Of a stretch of DNA of 10,331 nt, positions 5,880-10,331 are shown piece after piece. The notes below the pieces were generated by a model. It made no database searches. It was given only the letters and a program-made list of their open reading frames with translations, and was not told the origin of the DNA. How positions within the stretch are numbered: position 1 is the stretch's first letter; each line of letters begins with the position of its first letter. Both the position numbers and the translations under genes were made by a program. The stretch lies in assembly GCA_021802225.1 (NCBI GenBank), contig JAKAAS010000027.1:1-10331 (forward strand), written 5' to 3'. This DNA is from Bacillota bacterium. GTDB taxonomy: Bacteria > Bacillota_E > Sulfobacillia > Sulfobacillales > Sulfobacillaceae.

Positions 5880-7232
5880 ATGACGACCAACTTGAAACAG
5901 CAAACCGCCCTCACCCAAGACTCACTGAAAGCATTCTCTGACCGCTATCATACGGAACCCTTACATCAAGTGCTGTCCAATGCGATACAGAAGCACGGCA
6001 TCAACGCGGCCGCCATGAAGCCCGGGCGAATCCCGGAAATTCCCTACACCTTTTCCCACGAAATCACATCGGGGCCGATTACCCACCAGCGGCAAAGCGG
6101 CCGCTGCTGGATTTTCGCCGGCCTGAATACCCTGCGCGTCCCCTTGATGCGGGACAAGAAAATCAAGGAATTTGAAATGTCCCAAACCTATCTGATGTTC
6201 TGGGATAAGCTGGAGAAGTCCAATTACTTTCTGGAAACCATTATGGATACTGCCGACGAGCCCACGGACAGCCGTCTCATTGCCTGGCTCCTGCAAGCTC
6301 CCGTGCAAGACGGCGGCCAGTGGGATATGCTGGTCAACCTCATCAACAAATACGGGCTAGTTCCCAAATATGTGATGCCAGAAACCTTTCACAGCAGCCA
6401 ATCCATGCCGATGAATCGCCTTCTGACAATCAAGCTCCGTGAAGACGCCGCCATTTTACGCCAGACGCACCAGTCAGGCAGTTCTCCTGACGAATTGGCC
6501 GCAACCAAAGACGCTATGGTCAGCGATATTTACCAAATTCTCGCCCACTTTCTCGGCGAGCCTCCCCGGGAATTTACATTTGAATACCGTGACGAGGACA
6601 AGGTATTTCACCAGGAACTCCGCCTTACACCCCAAGAATTCTATCAGCAGTTTGTCGGTGTCAATCTGGCGGATTACGTCAGCCTAATTCACGCGCCCAC
6701 AGCTGACAAACCTTTCGGCAGAACCTATACCGTCCAGTATCTGGGGAATGTGCGCGGAGGACAGCCGGTACGGTATCTCAACGTGGACATCAACACATTA
6801 AAGAATGCCGCACAGGCCCAGATTCTTCACGATGAGCCCGTATGGTTTGGCTGCGACGTCGGTAAGATGTCTGACAGGGAAAGCGGGATTATGGACCCTG
6901 CCCTATTCGACTTTTCCCAAGCCTTAGGGGTCTCTTTTACGATGGATAAAGCCCAACGCCTGGACTACGGAGAAAGCCAGATGACGCACGCGATGGTGCT
7001 GACTGGAGTAAATCTTCTCGACGGGCATCCTAACCGCTGGAAAGTCGAGAACAGCTGGGGCACAGACCCCGGTCATAACGGATTCTTCGTCATGAGCGAC
7101 CACTGGTTTGACGAGTATCTCTACCAAGTGGTGATTAATAAGAAGTATCTGTCCGCCGAACTCCGTGAAGCGTTCCGCCAGGATCCCATTATGCTCCCGC
7201 CGTGGGACCCCATGGGGTCTCTCGCCCAGTAA
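5880..7232 (+). CDS. pepC: Aminopeptidase C / bleomycin hydrolase (peptidase family C1-B)
   Basis: A 450-residue cytoplasmic cysteine aminopeptidase, close to the usual 440-450 residues of PepC. It removes N-terminal residues from peptides in a hexameric barrel. ATG at 5880 has GGGAGG (5866-5871) at 8-nt spacing; an earlier in-frame start at 5832 lies inside the leader hairpin and is rejected. The papain-like triad is complete: Cys76 in QRQSGRCWIFAGLN (with the oxyanion Gln at 70), His370 in QMTHAMVLTGV and Asn391 in WKVENSWGTDPGHNGFFVMS. Family landmarks also include EFEMSQTYLMFWDKLEKSNYF, DGGQWDMLVNLINKYGLVPK and PVWFGCDVGK. The short tail after YQVVINKKYL carries the residues that in this family reach into the active site and set aminopeptidase specificity. 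No signal peptide. It stands alone between two terminators, so probably a single-gene unit; a role in peptide recycling is inferred from the family. Confidence 0.96.
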   Translation: MTTNLKQQTALTQDSLKAFSDRYHTEPLHQVLSNAIQKHGINAAAMKPGRIPEIPYTFSHEITSGPITHQRQSGRCWIFAGLNTLRVPLMRDKKIKEFEMSQTYLMFWDKLEKSNYFLETIMDTADEPTDSRLIAWLLQAPVQDGGQWDMLVNLINKYGLVPKYVMPETFHSSQSMPMNRLLTIKLREDAAILRQTHQSGSSPDELAATKDAMVSDIYQILAHFLGEPPREFTFEYRDEDKVFHQELRLTPQEFYQQFVGVNLADYVSLIHAPTADKPFGRTYTVQYLGNVRGGQPVRYLNVDINTLKNAAQAQILHDEPVWFGCDVGKMSDRESGIMDPALFDFSQALGVSFTMDKAQRLDYGESQMTHAMVLTGVNLLDGHPNRWKVENSWGTDPGHNGFFVMSDHWFDEYLYQVVINKKYLSAELREAFRQDPIMLPPWDPMGSLAQ

Positions 7233-7238
7233 TCTCAC

Positions 7239-7273
7239 GGAGCCAGGGCGGCAACATGGTCCTGGCTCCTTTT
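7239..7273 (+). terminator. Intrinsic terminator of pepC
   Basis: GGAGCCAGG (7239-7247) and CCTGGCTCC (7261-7269) form a perfect 9-bp stem with a 13-nt loop, followed by TTTT (7270-7273). It begins 6 nt after the stop codon. Confidence 0.85.
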
Positions 7274-7412
7274 CACTGCGCGCTTCAATTTTTTCGCCTT
7301 AGGCAGAACACCTCGTGCCGGGGACCTTCTCTTAGCCCAGTGGAAGACAGACAATAGGTATCGAAGGATGAAGGATGCTGCCAGGATTCTGTTGAGAAAG
7401 GGGACGGGCCGG

Positions 7413-8168
7413 ATGGGAACCGCGTGGAATGCGGAGCATTATGATAACAAGCTTGGCTATGTATCGGAATTTGGGAAAGGAGTTGTCTCATTACTGCACC
7501 CGAAACCGGGAGAAAATATTCTCGATTTAGGTTGTGGAACGGGAGACTTGACTCACGAGATAGCGGCGTCAGGTGCATCCGTGATCGGGATGGACCTATC
7601 GGATGCCATGATTCAACGGGCTCGCATAAAGTACCCCGACCTGACATTTGCGGTAGGCAATGCGGAAGAATTTCGCATGCCTCAGCAATTTGATGCGGTT
7701 TTTTCGAACGCGGCACTGCACTGGATAAATCATCCGGCAAGGGTCATCGAATGCGTATGGGACGCCTTATCGCCGGGAGGGCGATTTGTGGCGGAGTTTG
7801 GGGGAAGGGGAAACGTGGAAACGGTCATTGGTGCTGTGGAGCGCGCCTTGGGCGCGCTGGGCATAAGCACACGGGGAAAAAATCCGTGGTACTTTCCGAG
7901 CATTGGTGAATACGCCTCTTTACTGGAACAACAGGGCTTTCGAACCACCTACGCGCTTCACTTCAGCCGTCCCACGGCCATGCCCGATGGGGACAAGGGA
8001 CTTGAGCACTGGCTTAATGGATTTGCCGAAAGTTACTTGCACGGTGTAGATCTTTCCATCCGGACAAGCGTGGTCCACAGAGTCGCGCAATGGTGTCGCC
8101 CAACACTGTACAAGGACGGTCAATGGTACATCGATTACAAACGCCTGCGTATCGTGGCAGAGAAATGA
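7413..8168 (+). CDS. Class I SAM-dependent methyltransferase
   Basis: A 251-residue Rossmann-fold methyltransferase. ATG at 7413 has AAGGGGA (7398-7404) at 8-nt spacing; the ATG at 7368 has no properly spaced site and is the alternative. Motif I, ILDLGCGTG, is at residues 36-44. Next come the acidic post-I strand VIGMDLSDAMI, the adenine-side GNAEEF, motif IV FDAVFSNAALHWI and the post-motif LSPGGRFVAEFGG. The N-terminal WNAEHYDNKLGYVSEFG and the AALHWI segment resemble the trans-aconitate methyltransferase / Methyltransf_11-like group of small-molecule enzymes. The substrate cannot be told, and the C-terminal 100 residues, which would define it, are not familiar to me. Codons look somewhat more AT-rich than in the neighbouring pepC. 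There is no clear promoter in the 140 bp upstream, and no T-run terminator follows. Confidence 0.85.
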   Translation: MGTAWNAEHYDNKLGYVSEFGKGVVSLLHPKPGENILDLGCGTGDLTHEIAASGASVIGMDLSDAMIQRARIKYPDLTFAVGNAEEFRMPQQFDAVFSNAALHWINHPARVIECVWDALSPGGRFVAEFGGRGNVETVIGAVERALGALGISTRGKNPWYFPSIGEYASLLEQQGFRTTYALHFSRPTAMPDGDKGLEHWLNGFAESYLHGVDLSIRTSVVHRVAQWCRPTLYKDGQWYIDYKRLRIVAEK

Positions 8169-8451
8169 CCAGCGCTCAAGCGATATGATTACGGTGCGAA
8201 GATTCTCACAACGTGTCATCGCCCGGCTGCAACTTGATGGCAACCGCAAGGGGGGGGTCGACACCCGTCGCATTCTCGCAGCGCTTGCTCTGTGCGAGGC
8301 ACAGCCGAAGATCCGGAGAAGCGGCCATTGTGCTGCAGGGGGCGGACATGCACCAAGCTCCTGCACCTGTGGGGGTACGTCCTCAGGGGCACCGCGGATT
8401 AGACGTCGGTATGTTTTAGAAGCACCGCCGCCGACGTCTGCGCGCTGCGGC
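8169..8451. other. Gene-free stretch between the convergent methyltransferase and RpiR genes
   Basis: This interval separates two convergent genes. Open frames exist on both strands, but none has a ribosome binding site or a recognisable family, and the plus-strand readings run over the RpiR gene or end inside the interval. It contains a run of eight G around 8251 and the 9-bp inverted repeat at 8401-8439. A decayed gene is possible; I see no positive evidence of which. Confidence 0.4.
8401..8439 (-). terminator. Inverted repeat just after the RpiR gene, terminator-like without T-run
   Basis: AGACGTCGG (8401-8409) and CCGACGTCT (8431-8439) are a perfect 9-bp inverted repeat with a 21-nt spacer, 12 nt past the RpiR stop codon at 8452. 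Each arm also contains the self-complementary GACGTC. No T-run follows on either strand, so it is either a weak terminator shared by the two convergent genes or a protein-binding site. Confidence 0.45.
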
Positions 8452-9309
8452 TTAACGTGTCCAGAAGGCATGATTGGCTTGGTCCCGCGCCTCTAGCGCC
8501 TCCAGACGCTGATTCAGGCCGGGCCGCAAGGCGGCCACCTGCCGGATGATGTAGTTGATGAGAACAAACGGTGCCGCATAGGAATCAAACAGCGAGGCGC
8601 TGGCAACAGGCACGACCACTACCGGGTCAGCCAACTGCACCGCAGGGGATACCCACCGGTCGGTAAACGCCGCCACGGGGATATTCTCCTGGCGCAACCG
8701 CTCCAGCCACGTCACCAGCGGTTGGGGATAACGGGGAAAGACCCATGCCACCACGAGCGCTTCAGGGTCGGGATTTAATCCAAAGGTTTCCCACAAAGGG
8801 GTATTTGGCGTCGCAATTTCAACTCCATCCTTAACCTTGCTGAGAAAGTAGGCCGCATAGGGAACAATCGTGGAGGACGCGCGGGCACCTGCCAATATTA
8901 CCCGTCTGGCACCGGCGATGGCTCTGGCCATTGCCTGGACATGGGTATCAGCGACGAGGTCCGGCAACCCTTCCAGATTCTGTATTTCCTGCGCAACCAG
9001 CAGGTCTGCCTGGGGAGACCACTGGGGTTGCACGTAAACTGCGCGCTCCGGCGTATTCCACTGCTCGCGGACCAGACCCTGCAGCGTGCGCACGAAGTCC
9101 GTAAAGCCAGAAAACCCCATAGCGACACTGAAACGGCTAATGGACGCCTGGCTCACACCAATGACATGTGCCAGTTCGCTAGCCGTCATAAACGATACTT
9201 CGCGGTAATGGTCAGAAATATGTTCAGCAATCTGCTGATTGATGGATGATGTTTGGGCAGCCGCCGCCACCTGCGCGTGAAAGGTTTCTAAGGTCATAGC
9301 TGTCTGCAA
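8452..9309 (-). CDS. RpiR/MurR-family transcriptional regulator (HTH plus SIS domain)
   Basis: A 285-residue regulator. The best start is TTG at 9309, because GGGAGG (9315-9320) lies 5 nt upstream of it. An ATG at 9297 would be 17 nt from that site and a TTG at 9342 has none. The N-terminal domain (about 1-80) has the RpiR helix-turn-helix, FMTASELAHVIGVSQASIS then RFSVAMGFSGFTDF at about 40-70. The rest is a sugar-isomerase (SIS) domain, with GARRVILAGARASSTIVPYA, a second half around ALVVAWVFPRYPQPLVTWLE and IPVAAFTDRWVSPAVQLAD. In this family the SIS domain binds a phosphosugar or similar effector and controls nearby catabolic genes. The only neighbour upstream on the same strand is an MFS transporter, 680 bp away behind its own hairpin, so the target is uncertain. 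No sugar-pathway gene is in view. Confidence 0.9.
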   Translation of the reverse strand: MQTAMTLETFHAQVAAAAQTSSINQQIAEHISDHYREVSFMTASELAHVIGVSQASISRFSVAMGFSGFTDFVRTLQGLVREQWNTPERAVYVQPQWSPQADLLVAQEIQNLEGLPDLVADTHVQAMARAIAGARRVILAGARASSTIVPYAAYFLSKVKDGVEIATPNTPLWETFGLNPDPEALVVAWVFPRYPQPLVTWLERLRQENIPVAAFTDRWVSPAVQLADPVVVVPVASASLFDSYAAPFVLINYIIRQVAALRPGLNQRLEALEARDQANHAFWTR

Positions 9310-9314
9310 AATAT

Positions 9315-9320
9315 CCTCCC
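9315..9320 (-). promoter_or_regulatory. Ribosome binding site that sets the TTG start of the RpiR gene
   Basis: GGGAGG on the minus strand, 5 nt upstream of TTG (9307-9309). It is the only Shine-Dalgarno match among the possible starts of this gene. Confidence 0.75.
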
Positions 9321-9817
9321 TTGATGAACCTCGTCTCCGCAAATCAACAACTAAGGGCGGTGGAACGCTAGCCGCATTGTCGAAGACGTTGCCTATCTCT
9401 CAGTCACCACATCACAAGCGCCTGTTGGCCGCTGCTGGCGCGGACAGCCGCTGTACTTTGCCGCGGCCTAGTCCCCCGACAGACGGGCCACTCTGCCGGC
9501 GCGCTTGACCCCCATCATCGCCAAGCCCCTGGCTTTTACCAGCCTTAGAACGCAAGCATCGACTCCGAACACCCCTTGAACTTCCTTTCAAGATTCCCAC
9601 CGTCCCAATTCTAGCGCGTCTGTGGAGCCTTAGAATTTCTGGCGGGCGAAACCAGGCACCGCCGATTTCTTCCACAAACTCCACATTAGCCAACCTACGC
9701 GCGACACAAAATTGCCAACTCACCCGCCGCTGGTTTTTTCATCAGAGCGGTGAGCGCAACTCATCCATCAATAGGCCACAAATGTCTTATTCAGAACACT
9801 GTGGGATATCATGACAC

Positions 9818-9845
9818 ATTATATAGCAAAAGATTTTTAAAATCT
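9818..9845 (-). promoter_or_regulatory. TATAAT with adjacent 15-bp palindrome, regulated-promoter candidate
   Basis: On the minus strand TATAAT lies at 9818-9823. Immediately upstream, where the spacer and -35 would be, is AGATTTT-T-AAAATCT (9831-9845), a perfect 15-bp palindrome. There is no good -35 hexamer (GAGATT at 9841-9846 is the best fit at 17 bp). A start near 9811 would transcribe leftwards through 500 bp to the RpiR gene, so either this drives a long leader or a product not recognised here. Confidence 0.4.
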
Positions 9846-9858
9846 CTCCGCTCACCTT

Positions 9859-9898
9859 CACCAGTGAGGCCGTCACCCTCAGGTCATGGCCTCTGGTG
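9859..9898. repeat. Imperfect 11-bp inverted repeat
   Basis: GAGGCC (9866-9871) pairs with GGCCTC (9888-9893), and CACCA (9859-9863) with TGGTG (9894-9898), with a 2-nt bulge on one side and a 16-nt loop. No T-run follows on either strand. It lies between the MFS terminator and the AT-rich promoter island. Confidence 0.45.
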
Positions 9899-9920
9899 TT
9901 CCGCGAGGACTCGGAAAATG

Positions 9921-9975
9921 GCAGGGCGCGCATATGCCCAGTTCTGACATACGAACCGGCACATGCGAGCCCTGC
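9921..9975 (-). terminator. Long hairpin terminator after the MFS transporter gene
   Basis: A nearly continuous stem of about 23 bp: arms 9921-9944 and 9953-9975, with an 8-nt loop. Perfect blocks are GCAGGG/CCCTGC at the base and GTTC/GAAC at the tip, interrupted only by one mismatch, two G-U pairs and a single bulge. It starts 13 nt after the MFS stop codon at 9989 and is followed on the minus strand by CATTTTCC. Strong stem, weak T-run. Confidence 0.7.
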
Positions 9976-9988
9976 GGGCAACTGGAGA

Positions 9989-10331
9989 TTACGACAGCCT
10001 CTTGAGACGCAGGCTGAAAGGAATGCTGACCAACAGCAGCGCTGCAGTCACCGTTAACGCTTCTTGGCTCCCTACCCGTGTAGCCAGCAGTCCAATAGCT
10101 CCCACCCCAAGGGCGCCGAGGGTGTTGCCGACTCCAAGGGTAAGCCCGGAAGCCATCCCCTTATTTTCGGGGAACAAAGCCTGGCCGTAGACCATCACGA
10201 CGGACCCTGTTGAATATAGGGAAAAGCCCAATAGCCCAATAGCAATCCAGATCCATATTCCGCTGGCATGGAGAAACGCCCACAAAAAGACACTGGACAG
10301 TACGGCTGAACCAATCAGCACCGGCTTAGGC
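9989..10331 (-). CDS. MFS transporter, C-terminal part (runs in from right edge)
   Basis: The reading frame is open from the window edge (PKPVLIGSAVLSSVFLW) to TAA at 9989-9991, giving the last 113 residues. It contains four hydrophobic segments: VLIGSAVLSSVFLWAFLHA, IWIWIAIGLLGFSLYSTGSV, the region around LTLGVGNTLGALGVGAIGLLA, and ALTVTAALLLVSIPFSL. Between the second and third is VYGQALFPENKGMASGL, a loop-helix typical of the C-terminal half of major facilitator proteins, and it resembles the fosmidomycin-resistance (Fsr) branch. It ends with a basic tail, RLKRLS. It would be an inner-membrane secondary transporter; substrate and direction cannot be judged from a third of the protein. A hairpin terminator follows. 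Confidence 0.85.
   Translation of the reverse strand, partial: PKPVLIGSAVLSSVFLWAFLHASGIWIWIAIGLLGFSLYSTGSVVMVYGQALFPENKGMASGLTLGVGNTLGALGVGAIGLLATRVGSQEALTVTAALLLVSIPFSLRLKRLS

Larger units (their letters stand above)
9310..9988. other. 679-bp gene-poor region between the MFS gene and the RpiR gene
   Basis: Both flanking genes are on the minus strand. The interval holds the MFS-end hairpin (9921-9975), a second hairpin (9859-9898), an AT-rich island with TATAAT and a perfect palindrome (9818-9845), and then about 400 bp of GC-rich sequence. The longest frame there, 9412-9723 minus (103 residues, rich in Arg, Gly and Ser, GTG start), has no spaced ribosome binding site and no familiar motif; stop-interrupted readings of the other frames are equally unconvincing. 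I therefore leave it unassigned: a long leader, an unrecognised RNA or a decayed gene are all open. Confidence 0.45.

Noticed and set aside
5841..7352. Recurrence of AAGACAG at 5841 and 7344 as a shared regulatory motif
   Set aside because: The second copy is not part of an inverted repeat, and short GACAG strings occur inside coding regions too, so chance is sufficient.
7285..7740. 151-residue minus-strand open frame over the methyltransferase start
   Set aside because: It overlaps the methyltransferase motif I region on the opposite strand, has no ribosome binding site and resembles no family.
8185..8496. 103-residue plus-strand frame between the methyltransferase and RpiR genes
   Set aside because: It runs into the antisense of the RpiR C-terminus, has no ribosome binding site, and its sequence matches no transposase or other family I can name.
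9412..9723. 103-residue minus-strand frame in the gene-poor region
   Set aside because: GTG start without a spaced Shine-Dalgarno, low-complexity Arg/Gly/Ser composition and no motif. Kept only as part of the unassigned interval.

Overview
The window reads as a chromosomal segment of a moderately GC-rich, Gram-positive-type bacterium. Evidence is the strong AGGAGG-type ribosome binding sites, a lipoprotein signal ending in LAGC, consensus sigma-A-like promoters and a MocR-type regulator. The protein set and style would fit an acidophilic Bacillota such as Sulfobacillus, but that placement is inference from general impression, not from a search.

Layout. On the minus strand, from the middle leftwards: a 1-Cys-type (Prx6-like) peroxiredoxin (4353-5008), broken by a single-base deletion; a 2,4-dienoyl-CoA-reductase-type SDR (3168-4031); a family 5 (peptide/nickel type) substrate-binding lipoprotein (1161-2870); a small coiled-coil/zinc-ribbon protein (592-978); and the N-terminal part of a GntR/MocR regulator running off the left edge (483-1). 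The first four each have a promoter candidate; the peroxiredoxin, SDR and substrate-binding genes also end in terminator-like hairpins, so those three look like single-gene units. On the plus strand, diverging from the peroxiredoxin: a flavin-reductase-like FMN-binding protein (5295-5777), a bleomycin-hydrolase/PepC-type cysteine aminopeptidase (5880-7232) and a class I SAM-dependent methyltransferase (7413-8168). The first two also end in hairpin/T-run terminators. The right end is minus strand again: an RpiR-family regulator (8452-9309, best start a TTG) and the C-terminal part of an MFS transporter entering from the right edge (9989-10331).

How the parts fit. Most genes are isolated metabolic or housekeeping functions: peptide uptake or breakdown (substrate-binding protein, PepC), fatty-acid oxidation (dienoyl-CoA reductase), redox defence (peroxiredoxin, flavin reductase) and local regulators (MocR, RpiR). 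I see no IS element, CRISPR array, tRNA or rRNA, and no coherent multi-gene novel system. The points most worth a second look are the single-base lesion in the peroxiredoxin, the palindromes around its promoter, overlapping mutually exclusive hairpins after the SDR gene, a hairpin in the pepC leader, and a 679-bp gene-poor stretch between the MFS gene and rpiR that holds a perfect 15-bp palindrome beside a TATAAT.
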